In this document: piece by piece, positions 17,641 through 25,668 of the stretch
Layout: each line of letters begins with the position of its first letter
How positions within the stretch are numbered: the first letter of the stretch is position 1
NCBI RefSeq assembly: GCF_020911725.1
Contig: NZ_CP076620.1
Location: 1,802,501-1,866,500, forward strand
Origin: Clostridium cadaveris
GTDB taxonomy: Bacteria > Bacillota > Clostridia > Clostridiales > Clostridiaceae
Length of the DNA: 64,000 bases
Direction: 5' to 3'
Notes under the pieces: model-generated
What the model was told of the DNA's origin: nothing
Seen by the model: only the letters and a program-made list of their open reading frames with translations
The model's database searches: none
Position numbers and translations under genes: made by a program

Positions 17641-17817
17641 TTACCTCCGCTGTCCGGCGTACTTTACGAACACATCGAACAGCCGCCGCTCAATTTCGCG
17701 GTTTCGCTTGTCCCGTTCCTGCGGCGGGTAAATGGGGGTAACATTCTTAACGGTGATCGTCCGATCTCCGAGAACAGCCGTTTTGATTTCACTTTCATAT
17801 TTGACCTGCGCCTGCAT
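17641..17817 (-). CDS. Small ICE protein of 58 residues, unknown
   Basis: The ATG at 17817 has GGGAGG 6 bases upstream, so this start is preferred over longer in-frame readings. The product is charged, starts MQAQVKYESEIKTAVLGDRT and ends in VKYAGQRR. Similar small proteins of this type sit next to the recombinase in related elements, but I do not recognise a named family with confidence. It lies just upstream of the recombinase promoter and might be a directionality or accessory factor; that is conjecture. Confidence 0.6.
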   Translation of the reverse strand: MQAQVKYESEIKTAVLGDRTITVKNVTPIYPPQERDKRNREIERRLFDVFVKYAGQRR

Positions 17818-17902
17818 AAAATCCCTCCCATACAATGATAAAATGTGTTGAAACATAGCAAAGGCCAGCACCGCGAAGTGCTGGCCTTTGGCCGGATATG
17901 TA

Positions 17903-17925
17903 CCTCTGGACACTTTGTCCAGAAG
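17903..17925. repeat. ICE palindromic repeat, copy 2
   Basis: Full match to CC-TCTGGACA-CTT-TGTCCAGA-AG. It begins immediately after the stop codon of the 66-residue small protein (no gap) on the minus strand. Confidence 0.9.
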
Positions 17926-18126
17926 TCAGTAAGGGCTTTCCTCAAAGTGCTGCTGGGCCTCTTCCAGACTGCGGATATCGAAAACCTCATAGAGCTCCGC
18001 CACCACGCGCCGGATGTCGTTGGGAGAAAACCCGCAGTTCTCCATCGCGTAGATGACGTAGCCACGGCAGGCATTGTTGCTCCACGGCTGGGACAGCATA
18101 GCAACCAACATAGGATCATAGTCCAT
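17926..18126 (-). CDS. Small ICE protein of 66 residues, unknown
   Basis: The ATG at 18126 lies 6 bases after GAGGGAG, giving MDYDPMLVAMLSQPWSNNAC at the start. The protein is acidic and helical, with a segment NDIRRVVAELYEVFDIRSLEEA that could be an HTH-like or protein-binding fold. No named family is recognised. Its TGA directly abuts copy 2 of the ICE palindrome. Confidence 0.6.
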   Translation of the reverse strand: MDYDPMLVAMLSQPWSNNACRGYVIYAMENCGFSPNDIRRVVAELYEVFDIRSLEEAQQHFEESPY

Positions 18127-18322
18127 TCTGTTCTCCCTCACTTTCATAAATGGCGGGGAGCGCCGCGCTCATTTTCTTGCCCCGTCATAAGACAGCCATA
18201 CTCGGCAACGGCGCTCCCCCACAAAGGGGGGGCGGTGGCCTGCGGCCCCCGCGCCTCCTTTGCGGAGAGAAAACCTCCTCTCACATACCACCAGAAAAAG
18301 AGGGGTGAATGGAGATGGTAAC

Positions 18323-18745
18323 TTAGAAATTTTCCTGCAAATATTTTTTCATGCCCTCAATCCCGCATTTCACGGAGCAGCGGACGGCACTCTTGTCCAC
18401 GCCCTCCTCGCGGGCGATCTGACGGTAGCTCTTTCCAAGGATCAAATGAGCGTCCACCCGGCGGCCCTGGATCTCCGGCAGAGAGTTAAGGGCGTTCCAC
18501 AGCCGGAAAAACAGCTCCTTGCGATCCATGAGCTCCTGGGGGCTGGGCTCGTGCAGGCAGGCGGAGTATTCGATCCCGTCGTCACAATCCAGGGAATAAT
18601 AAGCCTTGTTGTAGCGTACCCGTTCCGCATGGGCGGCCTCGCGCCGCTTGCTGGCCATGAGTTCCTCCGCTACCTCGTCAGGCACCTCCACCAGCTCGTC
18701 CGTTAAGTACCAATAATAAAAATCTTTCAGATTGATCGTTGTCAT
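18323..18745 (-). CDS. Sigma-70 region-4-like ICE regulatory protein
   Basis: A 140-residue protein starting MTTINLKDFYYWYLTDELVEVP, with GGAGG 7 bases before the ATG at 18745. The C-terminal part (about residues 95-138) has the helix-turn-helix LGKSYRQIAREEGVDKSAVRCSVKCGIEG (quoted in two parts: recognition helix KSAVRCSVKCGIEG), as in sigma-70 region 4 and Tn916 ORF7-type proteins. No region 2 is present, so it is unlikely to act as a full sigma factor. Probably controls ICE genes. Confidence 0.75.
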   Translation of the reverse strand: MTTINLKDFYYWYLTDELVEVPDEVAEELMASKRREAAHAERVRYNKAYYSLDCDDGIEYSACLHEPSPQELMDRKELFFRLWNALNSLPEIQGRRVDAHLILGKSYRQIAREEGVDKSAVRCSVKCGIEGMKKYLQENF

Positions 18746-18836
18746 AGCTTGTCCTCCATTTTGTTTCGGTTGATGGGTTGAGCGGAAACAAAATGGGAAG
18801 CTGGCGGAGAGCGGCACCCAGGGGAGCCGCCCCGCA

Positions 18837-18859
18837 CCTCTGGACAAAGTGTCCAGAAG
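18837..18859. repeat. ICE palindromic repeat, copy 3
   Basis: CC-TCTGGACA-AAG-TGTCCAGA-AG. It lies about 90 bases upstream of the sigma-like gene, at the border of the cargo region. The rest of the 18746-19185 gap holds two hairpins and no convincing gene. Confidence 0.9.
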
Positions 18860-18943
18860 CCGGACAAACAAAATGCGCCTGCGTAGCACAAGGCCACGCA
18901 AGCGCGTGAAACGACAAATTCACTTATATACTGCCAAATTTCG

Positions 18944-18987
18944 CATCCACCGCCGAACTGCTCCTGTTCGGTGGATGAGCTTTTTTT
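18944..18987 (+). terminator. Plus-strand intrinsic terminator-like hairpin without an obvious gene
   Basis: CATCCACCG and CGGTGGATG pair, extended by GAAC/GTTC, followed by a run of seven T on the plus strand. No plus-strand gene precedes it, so it may end a small RNA or block incoming transcription. Confidence 0.6.
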
Positions 18988-19100
18988 GACAGGTTAGGGG
19001 GATGGAAAAAGGCCACGACGATACCTCCTGGACACCGCCGTATCCTTAAAAAAGGGCGACTTTAACACACCCCCCGTATTCTTAATATTTCAAAAAAGAA

Positions 19101-19139
19101 AACGGCGGCTTTGATTTTGATATTTCAAGGCCGCTGTTC
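19101..19139 (-). terminator. Terminator of the ABC transporter cargo operon
   Basis: On the minus strand AACAGCGGC pairs with GCCGCCGTT (with inner TTGA/TCAA pairs) and is followed by TTCTTTTTT. It lies 46 bases after the permease stop. Confidence 0.75.
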
Positions 19140-19184
19140 TCTAACTTCGCGCAAATCTGCTATTAGCGGCTCTGTGCGAATGAT

Positions 19185-20261
19185 TTATGAAACTTGGTGT
19201 TTTGCAAATACGCGGCGAGATATAACTGCGCCAATTCCTAAAAAGAGCAGTGCTGTTGGGATTGCCCACACCGCATACAACATACCGTTACTCATTTGTT
19301 CCACTGATAAGAGCGAAACGGCTTGCACATGATACAAAGGTAAAAGCCCAATCAAGCGGAACAACGGATTTGCTTCTGTGATTGGCAGCAAAACCGGAAA
19401 AAGAAAAATTGCCATAGACGCAACGAAAGCTACAATCTGATTTTTACTGATTGCAGATATAAGCAGCGTAATTCCCGTTACGCTGAGAGTACAGGTAAAC
19501 GCCAAAAGGATTTGATATTTTAGCAACGTTCCACAAGTGATATTGAAAGGAATGAACCCCTCTGCATAGTCGCTGGGAGCGAATAGAATACTACAATCCA
19601 GCCCTTCCGTTCCGTAAAAGATAAGAGCAAGAAGCAAGTTAAAAGCCGCAACCAGCGCGGTAGTGAGAATGGCGGTAAGAATACCTGCTGCTACCTTTGC
19701 AGTAGCGCATTTGGTTTTGCCGTATTTGCTTGTCAATATGATATTGTCAACGCCTTCATACTCTCCGGAGAAAATCGGAGCAAGCATGATGATAACCGCA
19801 AGAGCAAGCACGATAAAAACCCGCACCATGTTTTTACTTGTTGAAAGCCAACCATCTACATAGCCAATTTTGATTTCTTCATTACCGAACACATCCGAAA
19901 CACTTAATCCGTTCCAATTTCCCTCTTTATCAGAAAATCGGGAAAAGGCGGCGGATTGTGTAGCGTTTTGATACAGGTACATCGCATTGAGACCATGCAG
20001 ATCATGGGTCGGCGCAAAGTCATTCATCATTTGCTGTACTTTTTCGTCGGTCAATATTCCCTCGTATTTCGCGGCAATTTCCTTGTCGATTTCTACTGCC
20101 GTTTTACCTGAACCTTCCGCACTTACACCGTCAAAAGCATATTTGTTTTGATAGGTAGAAAAGGAAATCAAGACAGAAAACAGAAGTATTCCAACCAGAA
20201 CAATCAAAGATAAACGCTTTGAAAATACTTTTCGCAGTTCAAAAAGAATTAGTTTTTTCAT
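19185..20261 (-). CDS. ABC-2 type transporter permease (ICE cargo)
   Basis: A 358-residue membrane protein. The first helix (about residues 18-35) is followed by a large extracellular domain of about 110 residues, then five or so helices from residue 140 on. This layout fits ABC-2 exporters for antimicrobial peptides or small molecules. It overlaps the ATPase stop by 4 bases (ATGA), so the two act together. Base composition is lower in GC than the transfer genes. The substrate cannot be told from sequence; peptide antibiotic resistance is a reasonable guess because a two-component system is adjacent. Confidence 0.8.
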   Translation of the reverse strand: MKKLILFELRKVFSKRLSLIVLVGILLFSVLISFSTYQNKYAFDGVSAEGSGKTAVEIDKEIAAKYEGILTDEKVQQMMNDFAPTHDLHGLNAMYLYQNATQSAAFSRFSDKEGNWNGLSVSDVFGNEEIKIGYVDGWLSTSKNMVRVFIVLALAVIIMLAPIFSGEYEGVDNIILTSKYGKTKCATAKVAAGILTAILTTALVAAFNLLLALIFYGTEGLDCSILFAPSDYAEGFIPFNITCGTLLKYQILLAFTCTLSVTGITLLISAISKNQIVAFVASMAIFLFPVLLPITEANPLFRLIGLLPLYHVQAVSLLSVEQMSNGMLYAVWAIPTALLFLGIGAVISRRVFAKHQVS

Positions 20262-21133
20262 TCTTCACAACCCCCTTTGAAATAGAACAGGTACAAATCT
20301 TCCAAAGTAGGCTGCACCCTTACCACATTTTCCATAGGCGGACGATCTCCAATAATCCGTAAGATTGTCTGATTTCCGCTGATGTTACGCAGATTGCTTG
20401 TATTGTAGGCAGCCGCGTATTTTTCCGCATAGGCAGTCGGAACCGTACATTCCCATACTTGACCGTCGATTTCAGAAGTAATCTCCTGCGGATTTCCAAA
20501 ATGAATGATCTGACCGGATTTCATCATAATGATTTCCTCTGCAATAAACTCCACATCGGAAACAATATGCGTAGACAGAATTACAATGCGGTCTTTGGAA
20601 AAGGCGCTGATCAAATTGCGGAAACGGACGCGCTCTTTCGGGTCAAGCCCTGCCGTTGGCTCGTCTAAAATCAAAATGCGGGGGTCATTGAGCATGGCTT
20701 GTGCAATTCCTAAACGCTGTTTCATGCCTCCCGAAAAAGTTTTGATTTTGTGCTTACTTTCCCTCGATAAGTCTACTGCTTCCAGCAACTCTTTTGACTT
20801 CTTACGCGCCGCCTTTTCGTCCAATCCTTTCAGAGCCGAAACGTAGATCAAAAAGTCATACGCCGAAAAGTCGGGGTAATACCCGAAGTGCTGCGGCAAG
20901 TAGCCTAAGAGGTTTCGATATTTCTCACCCAGTTCAACAATGTTCCTGCCATTCAGCAGGATTTTGCCGGAAGTAGGCGTTTGAATATTGCAGAGTAGCC
21001 GCATAAGCGTTGTTTTTCCTGCGCCATTTGCGCCCAGCAAACCGTAAACGCCATTTGTCAAGGTGATGTTCAAGGCGTTCACAGCCGTTTTAGAGCCGAA
21101 CTTTTTTGTCAGACCGATTGTCTTTAATTCCAT
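20258..21133 (-). CDS. ABC transporter ATP-binding protein (ICE cargo)
   Basis: A 291-residue ATPase partner of the downstream permease. Walker A LLGANGAGKTTLMRLL, Q-loop YLPQHFGYYPDFSAYDFL, signature TFSGGMKQRLGIAQ and Walker B ILILDEPTAGLDP are all present. I choose the ATG at 21133 (MELKTIGLTKKFG), 7 bases after AAAGGAGC. It resembles BcrA-type exporters; this is a family-level statement only. Confidence 0.88.
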   Translation of the reverse strand: MELKTIGLTKKFGSKTAVNALNITLTNGVYGLLGANGAGKTTLMRLLCNIQTPTSGKILLNGRNIVELGEKYRNLLGYLPQHFGYYPDFSAYDFLIYVSALKGLDEKAARKKSKELLEAVDLSRESKHKIKTFSGGMKQRLGIAQAMLNDPRILILDEPTAGLDPKERVRFRNLISAFSKDRIVILSTHIVSDVEFIAEEIIMMKSGQIIHFGNPQEITSEIDGQVWECTVPTAYAEKYAAAYNTSNLRNISGNQTILRIIGDRPPMENVVRVQPTLEDLYLFYFKGGCEE

Positions 21134-21168
21134 AAAAAACGCTCCTTTCTCCATAGGGAGCAATAAAA

Positions 21169-21198
21169 ATACTCTCCATGTGTTTTCATGGAGAGTAT
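21169..21198 (-). terminator. Intrinsic terminator between kinase gene and ABC genes
   Basis: A perfect 12-bp stem (ATACTCTCCATG / CATGGAGAGTAT) with a 6-base loop, followed by TTTTTATTG on the minus strand. It lies after the histidine kinase stop and before the ABC ATPase, so the two pairs of genes can be expressed at different levels. Confidence 0.85.
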
Positions 21199-21222
21199 AA
21201 AGGGGAAATATCTACTTTTTAT

Positions 21223-22401
21223 CTACAAAGTGGGAGATTTGAAATAGGCAGATACATTCGCTCCGTTGACGGTATTCCGAATTTGCAAATAGCCGTTATG
21301 GTGTTCACAAAGCAGCTTGCAAATATATAACCCAAGTCCGAAATGCTCAGAATGGTTGCTTTCCCCTGTGAAGTACGGATTTGCAGCTTTTTGTAGGCTG
21401 TCTTTATCAAAACCATTCCCATCGTCCGATACGGAAAGCAGCAAACCGTTGTCATGCAAGGTGAAAGATATTGTTACTAAAGTCCGGGCATACCGCACAG
21501 CGTTAGAAATCAAGTTGTTGCATACCTGTGAGATAAATGCACTGTCAAGAGAAAGTTGCAAAACAGATATGTCATTTTGTAAAATCAACTCTTTTCCGTT
21601 TTTCGTACAAATGATTTTTGCACTGTCATACAAAGAAGATACCAACGGTTGTAAGTCAATCAACTTGTACTCTGGCTGCGTATCTTCCATACGCCTAATG
21701 TTGCTCATACTGCTTACATAGTTTTCCATACGGGAAATATGCTTTCCCATTGTGGCGGCGGTTTCCATCGTTTGGGAATTGTCGCTGGTTTGCAGCATTT
21801 CGTTATAGCCTTTTAGTACTGTTAGAGGGGTACGCAAATCGTGAGCAAAAGCGGCGTTGAGTGCTTTTCGTTCTTCAACTTGCCGCCACATTTTAGAGAA
21901 ATTGTCCGCAAGGGTTGTCCGCATGATTTCAAAGGACGCGCAAAGCTGTCCCAATTCATCGTTGTTATCATAGTCGATTGAAAAGTCCAAGTCATTGTTC
22001 GCTATTTTTTCAGAAGCAGTCCGCAGTTCCGCAAGCGGCTTTTTCAGCCTGTTTCTGTAAAACAGCAGCGCAGCAGCGATAATACAGAATGCAGAATAGA
22101 TAGGAGTTGCAACAATGGGAAGTTTCTCCAGTAGCGCAATGGTACGCTCGTCCTCTTTAGACATCGGGACGGGCACTATTCCGATGTAAGCGCCGTCACC
22201 CAACTGTTCCCCCTGCTCATTCGTCAAATAATATTTTTCGCCGGACGGGGGATAAGATGCTCTGATACCTTCGGCAGCACTACCACAGATCGAAAAAGTC
22301 GTTACGGATAGAAAGACTGCGAGTACAACAAAGGCAATTACATAGAGAACAAGGCTTTTTCGGAGAGATAAATAGTGCTTGCGGCAATTTACTTGACCCA
22401 T
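21223..22401 (-). CDS. Sensor histidine kinase (ICE cargo)
   Basis: A 392-residue membrane kinase. Two membrane helices (about residues 18-38 and 100-118) flank an extracellular sensor region of roughly 60 residues, followed by HAMP, a HisKA box with the phosphorylated His in FAHDLRTPLTVLKG, and a HATPase domain (NLISNAVRYA, DDGNGFD, FGLGLYICKLLCEHHNG). I choose the ATG at 22401, which overlaps the end of the response regulator gene by 13 bases. It likely senses the compound handled by the ABC exporter. Confidence 0.88.
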   Translation of the reverse strand: MGQVNCRKHYLSLRKSLVLYVIAFVVLAVFLSVTTFSICGSAAEGIRASYPPSGEKYYLTNEQGEQLGDGAYIGIVPVPMSKEDERTIALLEKLPIVATPIYSAFCIIAAALLFYRNRLKKPLAELRTASEKIANNDLDFSIDYDNNDELGQLCASFEIMRTTLADNFSKMWRQVEERKALNAAFAHDLRTPLTVLKGYNEMLQTSDNSQTMETAATMGKHISRMENYVSSMSNIRRMEDTQPEYKLIDLQPLVSSLYDSAKIICTKNGKELILQNDISVLQLSLDSAFISQVCNNLISNAVRYARTLVTISFTLHDNGLLLSVSDDGNGFDKDSLQKAANPYFTGESNHSEHFGLGLYICKLLCEHHNGYLQIRNTVNGANVSAYFKSPTL

Positions 22402-23063
22402 TTGTATCCACACCCCCAAACCGTTTCAACATACATATGGTCGGTATATGCAGCAATTTTAGTCCGTATCCTGCGGATATGCTCTGCCACAACGCTGCTG
22501 TCGCCCTCGCTGTCATAACCCCAAATACGCTCATAAATCCGTTCTTTATCAAAGACCTGCCCTGGACTTTGAGAAAGCAGTTCCACAATATCAAATTCCT
22601 TTTTTGCAAGACCGATACGCTTATCACCAAAGAACAAGCAACGTTCTGAATAGTCAATCGTCAAATCACCGGAAAACTTGACTTGTGCTTCAAAATTGTG
22701 TCGTGCCTCCCGGCGCAGATGAGCACGCACCCGCGCTTCAAGTTCCACAAGTGAAAAGGGCTTCACAATGTAATCATCGCCACCAACAGTAAAGCCTTTT
22801 ACCTTATCTGTATCTTCGATTCGAGCAGTCAAAAAAAGGATTGGGCAGGATATGTGATCGCGGATACGCTTGCAAACTTCTAACCCGTCTGTTCCGGGCA
22901 TATTGATGTCAAGCAAAATAATATCCGGTTGTTTTTCCACTTGCTTTAGTGCTTCTGCACCATTGAAAGCGGGCAGGACACGAAAGCCCTTGCTTTCAAA
23001 AAAGCTGCCGAGCATAGAAACAATGTCGCTTTCATCATCAGCAATCAGTATTTTTGATTCCAC
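22389..23063 (-). CDS. OmpR-type response regulator (ICE cargo)
   Basis: A 224-residue DNA-binding regulator. The receiver domain has the phosphoacceptor in ILLDINMPGTDGLE and the conserved Lys in GGDDYIVKPF. The C-terminal winged helix ends in ETVWGCGYKWVK. I choose the GTG at 23063 (MESKILIADDE), 8 bases after AGGAGG; an in-frame GTG 9 bases upstream lies on the ribosome binding site. It pairs with the downstream kinase and probably controls the ABC genes. Confidence 0.88.
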   Translation of the reverse strand: MESKILIADDESDIVSMLGSFFESKGFRVLPAFNGAEALKQVEKQPDIILLDINMPGTDGLEVCKRIRDHISCPILFLTARIEDTDKVKGFTVGGDDYIVKPFSLVELEARVRAHLRREARHNFEAQVKFSGDLTIDYSERCLFFGDKRIGLAKKEFDIVELLSQSPGQVFDKERIYERIWGYDSEGDSSVVAEHIRRIRTKIAAYTDHMYVETVWGCGYKWVK

Positions 23064-23082
23064 TTTACGCACCTCCTAATAA

Positions 23083-23099
23083 TTGAGTGTAGCACTCAA
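23083..23099. promoter_or_regulatory. Palindrome upstream of the response regulator
   Basis: TTGAGTG-TAG-CACTCAA, a perfect 7-bp dyad about 20 bases before the response regulator start. It could be an operator or a leader hairpin. Confidence 0.5.
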
Positions 23100-23249
23100 C
23101 TTTCAATTATTTATCAATTTTACTTGCGGAAAGAAATCGGAACTTTAATATATATTCTACTTTACATCGGTCCAAAGCTCAATATCGGAAAGTGAAATTA
23201 AATAGTCGGTATTATGAAATATACACTCGTTCAAATAACGATACCTGAA

Positions 23250-23263
23250 ATGTAAAATTACAT
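23250..23263. promoter_or_regulatory. Palindrome upstream of the HTH regulator
   Basis: ATGTAA-AA-TTACAT, ending 12 bases before the HTH gene start and overlapping the ribosome binding region. A candidate autoregulatory operator; the 23100-23250 stretch also holds the divergent promoters for the two genes. Confidence 0.45.
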
Positions 23264-23274
23264 TAGGTGATATT

Positions 23275-23634
23275 ATGAAGATTGAGAGAGATGAACGACG
23301 ATTTGATTTTCGCGATATAGGGCTCGCCATCAAGCGGGCACGGGAAGCCGCCGGGATGACGCAGGAGCAACTGGCTTATATTGTTGACCGGGCTCCACGC
23401 ACTATCATGTATAATGAGAATGACGGCCAACACCCCAGCCTCAACACCTTTTATCAGATGGTAACAATGTTTGATATATCGGTAGATCAATACTTCTATC
23501 CGTCCAAAAATAAAGGGAGCGAGTGCAGAAAGCGGATTGACGCCATGCTGGGTTCCCTGGACGAAAAAGAATTAAAAATTGTAGAAGCCACCATCCAAGC
23601 GATGAAAGCGGCTAAGGAGACGGAGGATGCGTAA
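23275..23634 (+). CDS. HTH (Cro/CI-like) transcriptional regulator
   Basis: A 119-residue regulator on the plus strand, opposite to nearly all other ICE genes. The HTH_3 domain spans about residues 15-70 (IGLAIKRAREAAGMTQEQLA and ... NTFYQMVTMFDISVDQYF). The C-terminal helical part ends KAAKETEDA. Divergent from the cargo response regulator and convergent with the relaxase gene. ICE regulators of this type often repress transfer genes; no ImmA-type protease partner is next to it. Confidence 0.85.
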   Translation: MKIERDERRFDFRDIGLAIKRAREAAGMTQEQLAYIVDRAPRTIMYNENDGQHPSLNTFYQMVTMFDISVDQYFYPSKNKGSECRKRIDAMLGSLDEKELKIVEATIQAMKAAKETEDA

Positions 23635-23656
23635 AGAGCACGCGCCTCCGTTTTTT
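23620..23656 (+). terminator. Intrinsic terminator of the HTH gene
   Basis: ACGGAGG and CCTCCGT pair across a loop that includes the stop codon, followed by six T. Confidence 0.8.
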
Positions 23657-23693
23657 GCACCCATTTCCGGGCCTGCACGAAACGGCAAGCAGG

Positions 23694-23713
23694 GCAGGTG
23701 TGCCCACACCTGC
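23694..23713 (+). terminator. Second hairpin after the HTH gene
   Basis: GCAGGTGT-GCCC-ACACCTGC, followed by TATTTTT on the plus strand. A second dyad (ATTTTTGCG / CGCAAAAAT) follows at once. Together they probably prevent plus-strand read-through into the relaxase region. Confidence 0.6.
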
Positions 23714-23776
23714 TATTTTTGCGTGGCCGGGAGCCCCGCAAAAATGCTTGTTGGGGAGCTCCCCAAACCCGCCGGA

Positions 23777-23799
23777 CTTCTGGACACTTTGTCCAGAAG
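23777..23799. repeat. ICE palindromic repeat, copy 4
   Basis: CT-TCTGGACA-CTT-TGTCCAGA-AG, 23 bases after the relaxase stop on the minus strand. Both outer flanks are of the T/A type, making it the most symmetric copy. Confidence 0.9.
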
Positions 23800-23822
23800 T
23801 CCTTGTTGTCTGCGGCCCGGCG

Positions 23823-25138
23823 CTATCGCTCCTGGGCCTTATCCCGCTCGTCCGTATGTCCGAGCAGATGGTCGATGTTCCCCTTGACGGCCACGGCCTC
23901 CCGCATATCCGCCTGGGCCTTGCGGTATTCCGCGTAAAGGGCTTTTTTCTTTTCCGCCAGTTCCCGCCGCTTCTTTTTCAGCGCGTCCATTTTGGGGAGC
24001 TTCGCCCCGTCTAACAGCTCATTCATAGCGGCCTTTGCCGCCCGGTAGTCAGAAAGCTCCGTCTCGTGCTGGGCCAGATATTTTTTAGAATACCGGGCCG
24101 CCTTGTAGCCGTCGAACACGGGCCGCGTCTTTGCGTACTGCACCACCGCGCCCATGAGCTGGGACGTGTGGGAAAGGGTCGCTTCGGTGTCCCGTAGCTC
24201 CCCGGCCAGCGTGTGAAAGCGATCCACCGCCGCCTCGGTGCTGGCTGCAAGCGCCTCGTAATCGGCAAGCCCATGCTCCCGGAGATACAGGAGCGCGGCG
24301 GCCATCTGCTTTATGTTATAGACTTTGGCCCACCGCTCATAGGCCGGGCCTTTGCCTTGGGCCAAACGGTTTTGAATGTCGATGATAAGATCGACACGCC
24401 GGGGCGAGGGTAGGCCCTCTTTCGGCAGCTCCGGGATCGGGCGCTCCCCGGCGATCACCGCCCGGATGTCCTCCGGGTCAAAGCCGGGGCCCAGGGTGGA
24501 CGAGCGCAGGCGGGTGGGCTTATCCTGCCCAGGGCCCCCACGACGGCCAGCCGCACCCGCTGTTTGGCCGAGGGCGGGCGCTCCCCGATCCATTGTCCAT
24601 AGTGGAGAAAGCGCCCCTTGCTGTGGAGCTTCGGGTTTTGGATCACGGACAGGTCATGCTCCAGGCACACCCGGTCAGAGAGTTTCCGCAGGGCCGCCGC
24701 CGATCTGAAAAAGTCCCGGAATTTCCCGGTATAGTCCAGGGTGGTGGAATTGTAATAAATGTGATTGTGAATGTGCTGGCGGTCTGTATGGGTGGCAACG
24801 AAAAAGGCGTGCTTGCCCTTTGTCCAGCGCATGGCCGTTTCATAGCCCACCCGGTTTGCCTCCTCCGGGGTGATCTCCCCAGGGCGAAAGGACTGCCGGA
24901 TCTGATAGCAGAGCACATCCGCATCCCGTTTTTGTTCCCGGCCCGTGACAGCCTTGTACTTTGCCTTTGCCAGAAGAAACTCCGCGTCGGCGGTGCGGTG
25001 GTCGCACTCATAGGCGGAAATGAGCTCGCCGCCCTGGGTTTTCTCCGGGTTCTGGCCGTAGTCAAAACGGTCTTTCAGCGATTGGGCAACAGTTTCCCCC
25101 TTACTGATATGATGGGTAATCAAGCGCGTTGTGGCCGT
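23823..25138 (-). pseudogene. MobA/VirD2-type relaxase, apparently frameshifted
   Basis: The transfer nickase of the ICE. Frame 1 (25138-24455) encodes the catalytic domain: ATTRLITHHISKGETVAQSL, a candidate tyrosine region YGQNPEKTQGGE, and the metal-binding HTDRQHIHNHIYYNS. It runs to GRFLHYGQWIGERPPSAKQRVRLAVVGALG, then leaves the family pattern and stops at 24455. The family pattern resumes in another frame as PGQDKPTRLRSSTLGPGFDPEDIRAVIAGE and continues to 23823. From memory of relatives about 30 residues are missing at the join near 24530, so an out-of-frame deletion is likely. The ribosome binding site AAGGAGG points to an ACG start at 25138. Confidence 0.75.
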
Positions 25139-25195
25139 ATGCTCACCTCCTTCCCACAGATGAAAACAGGCGGCGGGATAATCCGCCGCCTGCCG

Positions 25196-25218
25196 CTTCT
25201 GGACAAAGTGTCCAGAGG
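25196..25218. repeat. ICE palindromic repeat, copy 5
   Basis: CT-TCTGGACA-AAG-TGTCCAGA-GG, 3 bases after the stop of the CD1845-type gene and 58 bases before the relaxase start. Confidence 0.9.
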
Positions 25219-25221
25219 TCA

Positions 25222-25512
25222 TCAGCTTGTCATAAAATACTGCAAGGCATATTTCACCCCATACAGACGATCCAGCAGCCACTCTCCAATGGCCGGGAGC
25301 CCAAAGGGGGAAACAAGGAACGCCAGCACCAGAGCAGCAATACAGCCCGTATGCAGCCCCGCGAAAAAGGCGCAGGCCGCCAGCAGGACAAATACCGTAC
25401 ACGCAAGGCCGCAGCACGCGCCCGCGATGCAGGCAAGGAACGAGAGCACCGCCACAATGAGCATCAGCGCCAGGACAAAGGGAGCCGCGATAATTTTTAA
25501 GATTGTCCGCAT
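25222..25512 (-). CDS. CD1845-type small conjugation membrane protein
   Basis: A 96-residue, very hydrophobic protein with three likely membrane helices (residues 5-30, 32-52 and 55-70) and a short polar C-terminus (GEWLLDRLYGVKYALQYFMTS in two parts). The ATG follows AGGAGG at 8 bases. Proteins of this kind (CD1845 family) lie next to the relaxase gene in Clostridiales ICEs. Role unknown, presumably in transfer. It is the first gene after the second promoter of the twin promoter pair. Confidence 0.72.
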   Translation of the reverse strand: MRTILKIIAAPFVLALMLIVAVLSFLACIAGACCGLACTVFVLLAACAFFAGLHTGCIAALVLAFLVSPFGLPAIGEWLLDRLYGVKYALQYFMTS

Positions 25513-25557
25513 GGTTCATACCTCCTACAAAAATTTGATCTTTGCCTCTATATGTAT

Positions 25558-25586
25558 ATTATAACTCCGTAGGAGGGGGACAACAA
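25558..25586 (-). promoter_or_regulatory. Second copy of the recombinase-type promoter
   Basis: Minus-strand TTGTTG (25581-25586), 17-base spacer, TATAAT (25558-25563). GAGTCATCC lies directly upstream of the -35 box, as at the recombinase promoter. It would drive the CD1845-type gene and the relaxase. Confidence 0.75.
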
Positions 25587-25607
25587 GGATGACTCCGGCT
25601 GCCCCCA

Positions 25608-25630
25608 CCTCTGGACAAAGTGTCCAGAAG
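25608..25630. repeat. ICE palindromic repeat, copy 6
   Basis: CC-TCTGGACA-AAG-TGTCCAGA-AG, 38 bases after the MobC-like stop and 22 bases upstream of the promoter at 25558-25586. Confidence 0.9.
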
Positions 25631-25668
25631 CCGGGGCAGCCGGGGAGCGTCACGCTCCCCGGCAAGGG

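Noticed and set aside
18678-18923. Possible small gene upstream of the sigma-like gene
   Set aside because: It overlaps the sigma-like start and runs through the dispersed repeat, without a ribosome site.
19185-23063. vanB-type glycopeptide resistance operon as ICE cargo
   Set aside because: Although Tn1549-like, the four cargo genes are a two-component system with an ABC exporter; no VanH, VanB ligase or VanX is present.
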